In this document: positions 1-8,825 of the stretch, piece after piece
Numbering within the stretch: the first letter of the stretch is position 1
Layout: every line of letters starts with the position of its first letter
NCBI GenBank assembly: GCA_900545245.1
Contig: UQYV01000001.1
Coordinates: forward strand, 110,402-174,401
Direction of reading: 5' to 3'
Source of the DNA: an uncultured Bacteroidales bacterium
GTDB lineage: Bacteria > Bacteroidota > Bacteroidia > Bacteroidales > UBA932
DNA: 64,000 bases
Made by a program: the position numbers and the translations under genes
The notes under the pieces: model-generated
Databases searched by the model: none
Seen by the model: only the letters and a program-made list of their open reading frames with translations
What the model was told of the DNA's origin: nothing

Positions 1-1
1 C

Positions 2-376
2 CCAGTTGAGATTCTTTCAGATGAGAAAGGCAATGTCAGAGGCATCAGATGCATAAGGATGGAACTCGGAGAACCTGACGCCAGCGGCCGCCGCAGTCCG
101 GTTGCCATACCGGGCTCTGAGTTCGAGATTCCTGCCGACACCATAATAATGTCTCTCGGCACCTCTCCGAACCCGCTCATAGCCAGCACTACGCCGGGCC
201 TCCGGACCACTCGTCGCGGCGGTCTCGAAACCACTGACGATGTGGTCACCACCCATCCGGGAGTCTTCGCCGGGGGCGATGCCGTCACCGGGGCCGCCAC
301 AGTGATTCTCGCCATGGGAGCCGGCCGCAAAGCCGCCGCAGCCATCCACAGCTACATCACCACAAAGAACAATTAG
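2..376 (+). CDS. gltD: Glutamate synthase (NADPH) small subunit, C-terminal part
   Basis: The window opens inside this gene. The frame is open from base 2 and encodes the last 124 residues of a GltD-type flavoprotein, which passes electrons from NADPH to the glutamate-forming large subunit. What is visible: the pattern DTIIMSLGTSPNPLI followed by TTHPGVFAGGDAVTGAATVILAMGAGRKAAAAIH, the typical C-terminal FAD-binding GD motif of GltD and related pyridine-nucleotide disulfide oxidoreductases. The first internal ATG (base 59) is not the start, because in-frame coding continues upstream to the window edge. It is convergent with the transglycosylase gene, 3 bp away. A related oxidoreductase (for example a dihydropyrimidine dehydrogenase subunit) is less likely but cannot be excluded from the fragment. 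Confidence 0.8.
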   Translation, partial: PVEILSDEKGNVRGIRCIRMELGEPDASGRRSPVAIPGSEFEIPADTIIMSLGTSPNPLIASTTPGLRTTRRGGLETTDDVVTTHPGVFAGGDAVTGAATVILAMGAGRKAAAAIHSYITTKNN

Positions 377-379
377 TTT

Positions 380-1519
380 TTACTTCCCGCAGATCCGGCA
401 GAAGTTGCGGTAGTTTTCGAAGATTTTGTCAACGTAGGCGGTGACGGACGTGTTTATTTCAGGACTGACGTGAGCCTGTTCTGAAGGATCGGAACTTTTT
501 GTTGCAGGTAGTCCGGCGACAGATGCTGAGTCTATATCCGCTCTAAGCCCTTCCACGGCCGCAGAGTCTATGTCGGCGTTGAGGGCAGAGTCGGAAACCT
601 CGTCTTCCGGCGTGCCGTTGAGGTAGCGCAGGACGCGGGTCTCGCCGGCGTTGTAGGATGCGAAAACATACCGCAGACGCTCATCTCCTGAGGCATATTT
701 CCTGAACAGACGGTCGAGGCGTCCTAGATAACTTGCCCCGGCACGGATATTTTCCTCAGGATTCAGAACATCCTGCACATTATAGACACGGACAGTAAGA
801 GGCATAATCTGCATCAGTCCCCTTGCCCCGGCACCAGAGGTGACGTTAATCGCGAACTTTGATTCCGTGTAGATGACAGCGGCAAGCATCCTCCAGTCCC
901 AGCCTATCGAGTCGGCCCAGGCGCGGATGGTGCTGTCGTAAGGGCTGAGCTGCTGTCTTTCGATGAATGCCTTGTGGGGGTGGTAGGACGATGGCATGAA
1001 GCGGAAGCGTTCGAGCATCTCGCGGAACTCGCTGCGACCGGTGTAGTCTCCGATCCATGAGTTCACCCGGCGCATTTCCGCCTTCTCTTCCCTACGCATC
1101 ACCCAGCACAGTTCTTTGCAGACAGGTCGCGACTTCGTAACGCTGTCGATATGGCTGACATGGAGAACCGAGTCGAACCTTGGGAGCACGACAATGTCCG
1201 CTGCTCCGCGCATCAGCGAGTCAAGGCTGCTCTCCGTACGGGTGAACGCGCGTATCCGGACCTTGCAATTGTTCTCGGACGCAAAATCCCGCAGCATCTC
1301 ATAGCTTAGGCCGGCATAGAGTATGTCTCCCTCGATTCTGTACTGCCCGAAGTCCAACACGCACTCAAGTTCTCTTCCCTCAAGGGGGTTGGGATGAGGA
1401 CGGGTTGCAAAATGATGGGCACACCACACTGTGGCAGCGATTACGACCGCACCGGCAAGTCCTGCAAGGAAATCAAAAATTTCTCTGTGGCGTTGTCTGA
1501 TGTTATCTCTGTATTGCAT
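380..1519 (-). CDS. MltF-type membrane-bound lytic murein transglycosylase
   Basis: 379 aa. One N-terminal hydrophobic segment (about residues 17-37) anchors the protein. It is followed by a region resembling a periplasmic solute-binding domain (about 45-150) and then an SLT lysozyme-like domain (about 190-320). The catalytic Glu sits in YTESKF, followed by SGAGARGLMQIMP and later YNAGETRVLRYL, all hallmarks of family 1 lytic transglycosylases. This binding-domain plus SLT layout is that of MltF, which cleaves peptidoglycan strands to 1,6-anhydro ends in the periplasm. The start overlaps the end of the upstream porin gene by 17 bp, so the two are probably co-transcribed. The roughly 50 residues after the SLT domain are low in complexity and of unknown role. 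Confidence 0.85.
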   Translation of the reverse strand: MQYRDNIRQRHREIFDFLAGLAGAVVIAATVWCAHHFATRPHPNPLEGRELECVLDFGQYRIEGDILYAGLSYEMLRDFASENNCKVRIRAFTRTESSLDSLMRGAADIVVLPRFDSVLHVSHIDSVTKSRPVCKELCWVMRREEKAEMRRVNSWIGDYTGRSEFREMLERFRFMPSSYHPHKAFIERQQLSPYDSTIRAWADSIGWDWRMLAAVIYTESKFAINVTSGAGARGLMQIMPLTVRVYNVQDVLNPEENIRAGASYLGRLDRLFRKYASGDERLRYVFASYNAGETRVLRYLNGTPEDEVSDSALNADIDSAAVEGLRADIDSASVAGLPATKSSDPSEQAHVSPEINTSVTAYVDKIFENYRNFCRICGK

Positions 1520-4124
1520 TGCTCATTCCGCTGTTGCTTCTGGCGCCTCCTGTAATTCCACCGGCAGTCGAACCGCCGGAAGCCGAGGCTTTTCCGTTTT
1601 TATGTGATGAAATATAGAATGGCCAGTAGATGCCAATCTTGATGGCTCTCTGGGTGTAGATATTCCCGTGTGATGTGAAGTAGTCGTTCGTCTGCATCGG
1701 CCAGCCCTGCCCTGCATTCATGAACTTTACGAAAATGCAGGCCTTGAGCCATTGGATGTTAACAAACGCATCATAATAAGGGCAGTTGCCGTACTTCTGG
1801 GCGGTCTGGTTGTACCACACTCCGAGCACCGGATTGTAGCCAGGGGCATTCCATGCCGTCGTGAAATAGGTGTTTAGCCCAATCTGCATCTCCATCACTT
1901 TCCGCACGACCGGGAACTGGATGTACCATCGCAGGTTCAACGCCAGCATTGGAAGCGGCAGCACATCGTTGTTCGATGAAAGCTGGAATAGCGCCCGATT
2001 GTCAAGGTGTATCTTCCAGAAAGTGAAGTTCTTCTGGAGATAGGCAGTCATCACGCTCATCGCTCCGCCGTTCTGCTGCACTATGCCCTTACTGTCATAG
2101 TAGAGGTTGTTTGCAAGCAGGGCATATCCGAACGATGCCGCCAACTCCCACTTCGGGATGTCGAGTTCACCGAGAATCTTTGTCGTGGAGGTCTTGCTGA
2201 AGTCGTTGTTCCATCTGAAGTGGTTCGTAAGCAGATTCTGCTGATAGAAGTCCGGCTCCTTAAGTCCGGTCTCAAAATGGATTTTAAGGTCTATCGGGCT
2301 GTATTTGTCCCGTCTGAACGGATAGAAGCTGAACTTCATATTTGCATCCACGCGGAAGTCGTTGACTTCATATCCGGCAAACGTGTATCGTCCCGTCGCG
2401 TCCCATTCGACATAGCGCTTGATTTTTCCGTTCGCCCCGGCATAGACATACGCCGAGTTCAGGTATGTGTTTTTCAGTTTTCCGGAAATGTACACGTCAG
2501 GATTGAAACTGTAGTATGATGCCAGCTTGTCTCCGATGCCGATGTCAATCTTCGACAGGGCAGCATCGCTTGCCCACGGCTGAAGCCTCATGAACACCTT
2601 GTTGTCAAGACGCAACGTCCTTAACGAGTCGGCGGAACTCGTCGGGTTGAGGTAGAAAGCATTGTTGTAGAACTGCGCTGCCTCCGGGTTCGAAGAATTG
2701 ATTACGTCGGTATATTTTTTAGAATATATGTCCAGAGTGCTGCTGTGTCCGATATATGCTGACGTGATGTTCTTGTCAAGAGTGTCCGCGGAATATGTGA
2801 ACGTGCTGTCCTTCTTCGACTTGAGCCTGTTTATGAAGCTGAACGGGATGCGGAAGGTCTCGTCGAGGAAAATCGTATTTTTCTTTATTTCATTCGATGC
2901 GTTGTGCAGGTTCACGGCAAGTTCGCGGGCATCGAGGGTGGTGTCGCGTATCATCGACAGGTCGGTTACGCCTCCGTTCTCGCTCTTCGTTATCTTGTTG
3001 TGTACGAACCCTGTGTGCATCATATACTTCTTTCCGAGGTAGTTGAGTCCGACCACGGCGTTGCTGTTGGTTACGTCCTCCCTCTGGAGCATTCCCTTGC
3101 CTCCAAACTTATAGAACCCGAGAGTCAGGTTCAGGGACGGAAGAATGTTTTGTGAGGTCCACACTCTCACGTTCATCTCTTCCTTTTCGTCCTTTGCAAA
3201 CAGAGTTCCCCAATAGGCGAGCTCTGTGTATGGAGTCTTCGTGTTATACTGAGGGAGCGTCGATGCGGAGAAGCTATAGTCGCGGTACGGAGTATAGAAA
3301 ATCGCATTGTCCTCTTCCTCGCGCTTGAAGTAGTTGTAGTATTGGACAGCCGAACCGCTGACACCCTGCCAGGTGACATTCACATCGTTACGGAGCTGCG
3401 GGATGTCATTGAACCAGTAGTTGAAACTAGTGTCCTGCTTCTGATATTTGAACTGCTGGAAGTCCTGGTCGACATTCCAAACGACTATTCTCTTGTATTG
3501 GAGCGAATCCGGGAATGCGAAGGTTTCGAGGATACGAGGCGTGTTCTCGCGGACGCTGTCCTTGTAGGCCTTGATGCTGTCTTGGCGGTGCATTATACTG
3601 TCGCTGCGGTGGAGTAGGGCAGGGAGCTTCTGCTCGTAATCATATTTTTTTCTCTCCTTGCGGCTGAGCCCCTTATACCATTTGTCGAATGCGATTTTCG
3701 CTATTTCTGTAGAATCCTTTATGTAGAGAGAGTCGAGCCGTGCGAGTTCGAGGCTGTCTCCCGCTGCAAGAAGAGTGTCGCGGGTGTAGGCGCGAGTGGC
3801 AGAATCGCGAAGGGCGATGTAATATTTGAATTTGAAAGGGTCTTTAAATTCGAGAGAGTCGGGGATTCGGATTGTATCAGCCGGGTTTATAATCTCTTCT
3901 GTTTCAAGGCTGTCATTTAATTCACCTTTCACACTGTCCTGCAGTCGGGGAAGGCTGTCCTTCAAAACAGTTACTGAACTGTCTTTCGGGAGAAGGTTTC
4001 CGAGAGAATCGGCACTGCGGCGCAGCGGTAGAGTGCGTCCCGCGTCAATCCCGAAAACCTGGATTCCCGCGAACGCCACTACTGCCAGAGGCAGCCAAAG
4101 TCTCTTCAGTCCCTTTCCTGTCAT
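1503..4124 (-). CDS. Putative outer-membrane porin (Porin_10-like)
   Basis: 873 aa with an N-terminal signal peptide (hydrophobic stretch about residues 9-24). A charged, Ser/Asp/Leu-rich segment follows (about 30-180, many DSL and DSI repeats), then a long stretch of alternating aromatic/polar strands up to the end, as expected for a beta-barrel. Length and layout match the Bacteroidota 'putative porin' family (Porin_10), a large outer-membrane protein of unproven substrate. It is the first gene of a two-gene unit with the downstream MltF-like gene. The last 25 residues are Ser/Gly-rich rather than ending on the usual barrel-closing aromatic, which is slightly unusual. Family assignment comes from overall pattern recall, not a search. 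Confidence 0.75.
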   Translation of the reverse strand: MTGKGLKRLWLPLAVVAFAGIQVFGIDAGRTLPLRRSADSLGNLLPKDSSVTVLKDSLPRLQDSVKGELNDSLETEEIINPADTIRIPDSLEFKDPFKFKYYIALRDSATRAYTRDTLLAAGDSLELARLDSLYIKDSTEIAKIAFDKWYKGLSRKERKKYDYEQKLPALLHRSDSIMHRQDSIKAYKDSVRENTPRILETFAFPDSLQYKRIVVWNVDQDFQQFKYQKQDTSFNYWFNDIPQLRNDVNVTWQGVSGSAVQYYNYFKREEEDNAIFYTPYRDYSFSASTLPQYNTKTPYTELAYWGTLFAKDEKEEMNVRVWTSQNILPSLNLTLGFYKFGGKGMLQREDVTNSNAVVGLNYLGKKYMMHTGFVHNKITKSENGGVTDLSMIRDTTLDARELAVNLHNASNEIKKNTIFLDETFRIPFSFINRLKSKKDSTFTYSADTLDKNITSAYIGHSSTLDIYSKKYTDVINSSNPEAAQFYNNAFYLNPTSSADSLRTLRLDNKVFMRLQPWASDAALSKIDIGIGDKLASYYSFNPDVYISGKLKNTYLNSAYVYAGANGKIKRYVEWDATGRYTFAGYEVNDFRVDANMKFSFYPFRRDKYSPIDLKIHFETGLKEPDFYQQNLLTNHFRWNNDFSKTSTTKILGELDIPKWELAASFGYALLANNLYYDSKGIVQQNGGAMSVMTAYLQKNFTFWKIHLDNRALFQLSSNNDVLPLPMLALNLRWYIQFPVVRKVMEMQIGLNTYFTTAWNAPGYNPVLGVWYNQTAQKYGNCPYYDAFVNIQWLKACIFVKFMNAGQGWPMQTNDYFTSHGNIYTQRAIKIGIYWPFYISSHKNGKASASGGSTAGGITGGARSNSGMSNAIQR

Positions 4125-4209
4125 CTATATTATATTATTATTCTAATCCTATCGTTCAATCATGAACCGGTTGTCATTATTCCCTGAGCCGTCGCGACTA
4201 TATAGTAAG

Positions 4210-4356
4210 CGTTAAAAAATAAGTTGAACTAAATTTGTATCAGATTTATGAGGATAGATTTCTTTTGGAAGAAGGAGTGTACTGGAGGTACACGACTGAT
4301 GAGAAAAGAAATATAGACCATAAAGATATGCAAATTGTTCAAGTTATTTTTTAACG
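4210..4356. repeat. 147-bp long imperfect hairpin downstream of pncA
   Basis: Bases 4210-4229 and 4331-4356 are near-perfect inverted copies (CGTTAAAAAATAAGTTGAAC against its complement, one mismatch, plus CAAATT). Pairing continues inward imperfectly (AGATTTCTTTT against AGAAAAGAAAT) to an apical GTGTAC-loop-GTACAC near 4277-4293. The distal arm starts 2 bp after the pncA stop codon. It could serve as the pncA terminator or a structured 3' UTR, or be a palindromic mobile element. Confidence 0.6.
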
Positions 4357-4357
4357 A

Positions 4358-4951
4358 TTACATAAGTTCAATTCCCTCGGCTTTCATCTCCTCAAGTGCT
4401 TTCCTGTGTCCTTGCTCGCTGACGTATGCTAATGCCTTGGTGAGCAGTTTCACCTTGAAACCGGCCTTGAGAAGATCCTCGCATGTTTTGCGCACGCAGA
4501 ATTCCGTCGCGATGCCGCAGACATAGACATCCTTCACGTCGAGCAGTTCAAGAATCTCGTCGAGTGACTGTCCCGCGCTGTTCTTACCTTCGAATCCGGA
4601 GTATTGTTCGCACGTCTTGTCGCAGCCTTTGTCGAAAGTCAGTTCCTCCACCGCATACGGTTGCAGATCCTTGTGAATCTCGCCTCCGTGGGTTCCGATC
4701 ACACAATGTACCGGCCATGTGCCTCCGAATCCGACGAACGAACTGTGGTCTGCAGGATGGTGGTCACGGATAAACAAGATCGGGAAGGTGTCGAGTATCT
4801 CAACATCTTTGTCTCCATCCTGCGCCTCTGTGTGGGTGTCGATGAACCGCAGGGTCTCCTTCACGGCAGTTTCCGCATTGATGCAGGCCAGCGACCCGTC
4901 AATGAAATCGTAGAGTTCGTCGACAACGACGAGAGCGGTATTCTTTTCCAT
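4358..4951 (-). CDS. pncA: Nicotinamidase
   Basis: 197 aa member of the isochorismatase/nicotinamidase hydrolases, converting nicotinamide to nicotinate in the cytosol for NAD salvage. The catalytic triad expected of the family is visible: Asp11 in VVVDELYDF, Lys108 in TFDKGCD, and the nucleophile Cys152 in CGIATEFCVRKT. His64/His65 and Asp68 in RDHHPADHSSF are the likely metal-site residues. The gene lies 22 bp downstream of a nicotinate phosphoribosyltransferase gene on the same strand, which uses its product, so the pair forms a two-step salvage operon. A long hairpin lies directly after its stop codon. Confidence 0.9.
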   Translation of the reverse strand: MEKNTALVVVDELYDFIDGSLACINAETAVKETLRFIDTHTEAQDGDKDVEILDTFPILFIRDHHPADHSSFVGFGGTWPVHCVIGTHGGEIHKDLQPYAVEELTFDKGCDKTCEQYSGFEGKNSAGQSLDEILELLDVKDVYVCGIATEFCVRKTCEDLLKAGFKVKLLTKALAYVSEQGHRKALEEMKAEGIELM

Positions 4952-4973
4952 ATATATGTTATAATTCCTTCTG

Positions 4974-6467
4974 TTACAATTCCTTGAATTCGTTAATCTC
5001 CTTCACAAGCCGGCTGATGATTTCGTGCTTTTTGTCGGCAAGGTCGTCTGAAATGTCCACCTTGTAGTAGTGCGGGTTGATAAGACGCCTTTCCGAAGGG
5101 CTGAAATGCATGAGGCTGTATTTGTAGTATTCTTTTTTCTCTCCGAGGCTGCGTCGGGGTGCTGTTCTTTTTCCTTCAATGATTGCAGGAATCTGGAGCG
5201 CTGTCGCAGTATATCCTCCGGCAAGGAAGGTTTTGAATTTGTAGCGGTCATATTCGTCATAAACCGTGATTTCCTCCCCGCGTTCTATTTTTTCGCAAAG
5301 ACTGTCTCCTCTGAGGCAGGTCACGTCGAGTTTGAAAATGTCCCCTTTCTCCTCATCGTGCTTCATTATCCTGTATGTGATCTGGAAGCCCGGGTTTATG
5401 AGTTTGACTTTGTCCTCCGAACGTTTGAGCACCGGAAGACCGTCGATTTGAACAAGTTTGTAGACATTGCCGAAGCAAGGATTCGCCTTGCTGGTGGCAA
5501 TTGCGTCACCCACTCCGTAGCAGTCAATCGCCGCTCCCTGACGTTCAAGGTCGCTGATGAGGTATTCGTCGAGTGAATTTGTAGCAAAAATCTTGCAGTT
5601 CCTCAGTCCGTTATCGTCGAGTATGTGACGACATTCCACTGAAAGATATGCAAGGTCACCGCTGTCCAGACGCACTCCATATCCGTAAGGATATTCGTCG
5701 TCGATGCCGTTTGCGCGGAACGCCTTGATTGCATTTTTAATTCCGCAGTGGAGCGTGTCGTAGGTGTCAATCAGCAGGATGAGGTTCTCGCCCAGATGTG
5801 TCTTGATGTAGGTGTCGAAAGCTTCGAATTCACCGTGAACTGAACATCCGAAAGTCGTGACGTAACTGTGAGCCATCGTGCCTGTGGAACTGCAGTCGAA
5901 ATATGCTCCCGTGAGGACGTTCGACGTGCCGGCGCATCCGGCTATAATTGCCGCCTTTGCTCCGTAGGTCGCTGCCCAAGGGCCGTGTGCACGTCTCGAA
6001 CCGAACTCGCTGACCGGACGGTTGGTGCTGCGGCAAACTCTTGAGGCCTTCGTGGCAACAGCCATCTGATGGTTCATTATGCAAAGAAGGGGAGTCTCAA
6101 GCACCTGAGCTTCAATCAGTGGCGCCTCCACCGTGATAATCGGCTGGTTTGGAAAAGCAATTTCGCCTTCCTTCATCGCATAGACATTGCCGGTGAAGCG
6201 CATCCCTGCGAGATATTTCCGGAACTCGGCGTAGTCGTCTCCGGGCAAAAACTTCTCGAAGAATGACTCCGGTTTGTCGCCCATTGAGAGAATCATCTCC
6301 ACGACCTCTTCGGTGCCGCTGACGACTGCCCAGTTGTTGTTTTCCGGTGCAACCCTATAAAACATATTGAAAACGGCTATCTTGTCTTTTTTCCCGCTTT
6401 CATAAAAGGATTTTCCCATTGTGTACTGGTACTTGTCCGAGCAATATGCAATGTCTGAAAAATTCAT
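4974..6467 (-). CDS. pncB: Nicotinate phosphoribosyltransferase
   Basis: About 497 aa. It joins nicotinate and PRPP to nicotinate mononucleotide, the committed step of the Preiss-Handler NAD salvage route. Recognisable features: the N-terminal SDKYQYTMGKSFYESGKKD, the GSRRAHGPWAATYGAKAAIIAGCAGTSNV stretch, and the central SSTGTMAHSYVTTFG containing the histidine phosphorylated in this family. LDSGDLAYLS and YGVGDAIATSKANPCFGNVYKLV form the phosphoribosyl site. I chose MNFSDIAYC as the start, because the eight residues before it (frame open to 6491) have no family counterpart. Upstream partner of pncA. Confidence 0.9.
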   Translation of the reverse strand: MNFSDIAYCSDKYQYTMGKSFYESGKKDKIAVFNMFYRVAPENNNWAVVSGTEEVVEMILSMGDKPESFFEKFLPGDDYAEFRKYLAGMRFTGNVYAMKEGEIAFPNQPIITVEAPLIEAQVLETPLLCIMNHQMAVATKASRVCRSTNRPVSEFGSRRAHGPWAATYGAKAAIIAGCAGTSNVLTGAYFDCSSTGTMAHSYVTTFGCSVHGEFEAFDTYIKTHLGENLILLIDTYDTLHCGIKNAIKAFRANGIDDEYPYGYGVRLDSGDLAYLSVECRHILDDNGLRNCKIFATNSLDEYLISDLERQGAAIDCYGVGDAIATSKANPCFGNVYKLVQIDGLPVLKRSEDKVKLINPGFQITYRIMKHDEEKGDIFKLDVTCLRGDSLCEKIERGEEITVYDEYDRYKFKTFLAGGYTATALQIPAIIEGKRTAPRRSLGEKKEYYKYSLMHFSPSERRLINPHYYKVDISDDLADKKHEIISRLVKEINEFKEL

Positions 6468-6505
6468 GATGTCAATATTTCTCGCTGTCATTCAGGAAGA
6501 CAAGC

Positions 6506-7384
6506 CTATTCAAATTTTATTCTGTCGCAGTTGGACTTCTCCCCATCCTTTATCCTTATGCTGCTGATGGCTGCGACTGCCGCGACGACTATTGCCGCAC
6601 AAGCAATGAACTCAAGCCAATATGCCCACGGGCTCAGTACGTCCATGAAACTTTCTTCCTCTCCCATTCCGGGAATGCGGCTGAGCAGTGTCGCGAGCGT
6701 GTTGTTGACGCAGTGCATGAGCATCGTCAGCTTGAGTGACCCTGTCTTGTAGTAGACATATCCAAAGAGGCACCCGAGCACGAATGCCGGCACTGCCTGC
6801 CAAGGATTCAGGTGGATAATCGCGAAGAACAGCGCCGAAAGAACGATTGCCCATCCCGGTTTCATCTTCTGGAGCAACCCTCTGAGAATCATTCCCCTAC
6901 ACAGCCATTCCTCAAAAAACGGTGCGAAGACAGAGACGCAGAGCAGAGTCACCCAAAGCGGCCCGCCCATCATCTGCTCGAAAACTTTTTTGAGCGTCTC
7001 CGGCATCTGCGGCAGTATGACATTAAATATGTCGGTTACGAACGCCGTTGCGATGGTGGCAATGGACACGATGAGCGCCATGCACCATCCCTGATATTTT
7101 CCGAAGTTCTTGCTGTCCAGTGCGATGCCATCCTCGAACATTATGTGTCTGCGGCTTGCCGATGACGCGAAGAGCATGGCAGGAATGAACATTAGCGGAT
7201 ACGAAATCAGCATCCCATACCTGGTCGCGAAATTGGCCGACACTCCATAAGCCAAGCCCACCGTGATGAGATTGCCGAGTATCGCCCCCAGCATAAACAT
7301 CACAGTGAGCCAGAATATTCCAGTACCTCCCGGTATGTAGAACGCGTAAGCCCCAAAAAGGTCAAAATTCTTTTTCTTCATCAC
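6506..7384 (-). CDS. CPBP-family intramembrane metalloprotease
   Basis: 292 aa multi-pass membrane protein (about seven or eight hydrophobic segments). It carries the three CPBP/Rce1-like motifs: EExxxR (Glu158-Glu159...Arg163 in FFEEWLCRG), FxxxH in FFAIIHLNPWQ, and HxxxN in MHCVNNTL. These form the intramembrane catalytic site in the family, whose bacterial members are linked to peptide processing or self-immunity. The substrate cannot be inferred here. Its start codon overlaps the stop of the upstream nucleotidyltransferase gene by 4 bp (ATGA-type), so translation is probably coupled. Confidence 0.85.
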   Translation of the reverse strand: MMKKKNFDLFGAYAFYIPGGTGIFWLTVMFMLGAILGNLITVGLAYGVSANFATRYGMLISYPLMFIPAMLFASSASRRHIMFEDGIALDSKNFGKYQGWCMALIVSIATIATAFVTDIFNVILPQMPETLKKVFEQMMGGPLWVTLLCVSVFAPFFEEWLCRGMILRGLLQKMKPGWAIVLSALFFAIIHLNPWQAVPAFVLGCLFGYVYYKTGSLKLTMLMHCVNNTLATLLSRIPGMGEEESFMDVLSPWAYWLEFIACAAIVVAAVAAISSIRIKDGEKSNCDRIKFE

Positions 7385-8310
7385 TTGTAAAGAGGGGTAG
7401 GGTAGATACCCTTGTCCGCAAATTCCTGGAACTTATCCACAACTCCCTGCCTGTCAGCCTGGTAGGTTACACCGAACCAGCGTGAAGGGGTGGAGATGAG
7501 CTCGCAACTTGCCTCTCCTTTCTTTATGAGGGCGTCAACGGCATTCGGAATGTAGAATTCGGCCTTGAGTTCGTTGATGTTCTCCTTGAGGAAGTCAACG
7601 AATACTTTCCCGCTCTTCTCAAAATAGTCAGGCGTGAAGCCCCACATATTCATTGAACAGAGAGCCTTGTCCTCGAGGATGACATCCTCTCCCTCGCTGT
7701 TCGTCGCGTGAATCTTGCCGTCGGCCTGACGGATGACATTGTGATGCTCCTCAACATGAGTGAGGAATCCGTGCTCGTCGGCAGTTCCGATTCCGCGAGA
7801 TACGGTGCCGGAGTCAGAAAGCGTGTTGTCAATCTCGAAGCCAACGAGAGCATATTTGCCCGTTGAACCCTCATTTTTCTTGAACCAGTCGGCGAGAACC
7901 TTGAACGACTCCTTTCCATAGTAGTCGTCACCGTTGATGACTGCGAACGGTTCGTGAATGGCATCTTTCGCCATAAGAACGGCATGGTTGGTACCCCAAG
8001 GCTTTACGCGCTCCGGGTTGAGTTTGAATCCTGCCGGGATCTTGTCGAGTTCCTGAATCACGAAATCGAACTGAAGTGGAGTGCCGTCAAGGCATTTCAC
8101 ATGGCTGTATCTCTCCGCCACATGTTTCTTGAAGTCCTCAAGAAAATATTCCCTGACGATGTACACGACCTTTCCGAATCCGGCCTGTACGGCATCGTAG
8201 ATTGAATAGTCGATGATCGTTTCTCCGTTAGGACCGAGTCCGTCCATCTGTTTGAGACCGCCGTAGCGGCTGCCCATTCCGGCTGCAAGCACAAGAAGTG
8301 TTGGTTTCAT
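7381..8310 (-). CDS. Sugar-1-phosphate nucleotidyltransferase
   Basis: 309 aa. The N-terminus MKPTLLVLAAGMGSRYGGLKQMDGLGPNGETIIDYSIYDA carries the nucleotide-binding signature LAAGMGSRYGG of the NTP_transferase fold. AVINGDDYYG is the metal-binding aspartate motif. The family transfers an NMP onto a hexose-1-phosphate to make an NDP-sugar in the cytosol. The frame is open upstream to 8370, but the start at 8310 gives the conserved N-terminus directly, so I use it. The exact sugar and nucleotide cannot be read from sequence. It is the first gene of a two-gene unit with the CPBP protease. Confidence 0.85.
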   Translation of the reverse strand: MKPTLLVLAAGMGSRYGGLKQMDGLGPNGETIIDYSIYDAVQAGFGKVVYIVREYFLEDFKKHVAERYSHVKCLDGTPLQFDFVIQELDKIPAGFKLNPERVKPWGTNHAVLMAKDAIHEPFAVINGDDYYGKESFKVLADWFKKNEGSTGKYALVGFEIDNTLSDSGTVSRGIGTADEHGFLTHVEEHHNVIRQADGKIHATNSEGEDVILEDKALCSMNMWGFTPDYFEKSGKVFVDFLKENINELKAEFYIPNAVDALIKKGEASCELISTPSRWFGVTYQADRQGVVDKFQEFADKGIYPTPLYK

Positions 8311-8453
8311 AATTATGTTATATTTAATATGTCTATATAATGCCAGACTTTCTGAAAAAAGTGCGGGCAAGTTTCAGTAAAATCTCACAAAAATAGTTAA
8401 TTTTGCGCACATTGCGGCAATAACTTGCCAAAAACGACAAAAACATAGCGCAT

Positions 8454-8783
8454 TTGACATTGAAAACGGCATTTTTTTCTAAAGTTAAGGACATATTCAA
8501 AGGGCCTCACCGTTCATTCGCGTGGACGGTCACTATTGTGATGGGCATATTCCTGATTGTGTGGACTATGGGTCCGGGCAATACTTTTGTCGGATGGATA
8601 CGGGCGAAGCGGGACATATCCTCGATGGAACGCCAGATACGCGATTATGAGCAGCGTTCCGCCGAAATGGACAGCCGCATCAATAAACTCCGTTCCGATC
8701 GGGACTCCCTTGAAAAGTTCGCAAGAGAAAAGTTCTATTTCTCGGCTCCTGGCGAGGATATATACATAGTCAATGATAAATGA
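8454..8783 (+). CDS. FtsB/DivIC-like septum formation protein
   Basis: About 109 aa bitopic membrane protein: a short cytosolic N-terminus, one membrane segment (about residues 23-42, FAWTVTIVMGIFLIVWTMG), then a coiled coil (about 50-92) and the motif FAREKFYFSAPGEDIYIV. The last resembles the ARxKxxxxxPGE pattern that closes the FtsB/DivIC coiled coil. In the family this subunit joins FtsL and FtsQ in the divisome. No ATG lies near the expected start. TTG at 8454 or 8460 is the only reasonable initiator, since the next ATG (8541) would remove half of the membrane helix. The stop codon lies in the first unit of a 28-bp tandem repeat. Confidence 0.75.
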   Translation: MTLKTAFFSKVKDIFKGPHRSFAWTVTIVMGIFLIVWTMGPGNTFVGWIRAKRDISSMERQIRDYEQRSAEMDSRINKLRSDRDSLEKFAREKFYFSAPGEDIYIVNDK

Positions 8784-8825
8784 GGATACTTGTGTTATCA
8801 ATGATAAATGAGAATACTTGTGTTG
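8770..8825. repeat. Tandem 28-bp repeat spanning the ftsB-like stop codon
   Basis: Two units of 28 bp (8770-8797 and 8798-8825) differ at two positions. A third, degenerate start (TCAATG) follows from 8826. The first unit contains the last codons and stop of the FtsB-like gene, so the second is a pseudo-copy of its 3' end. Confidence 0.8.
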
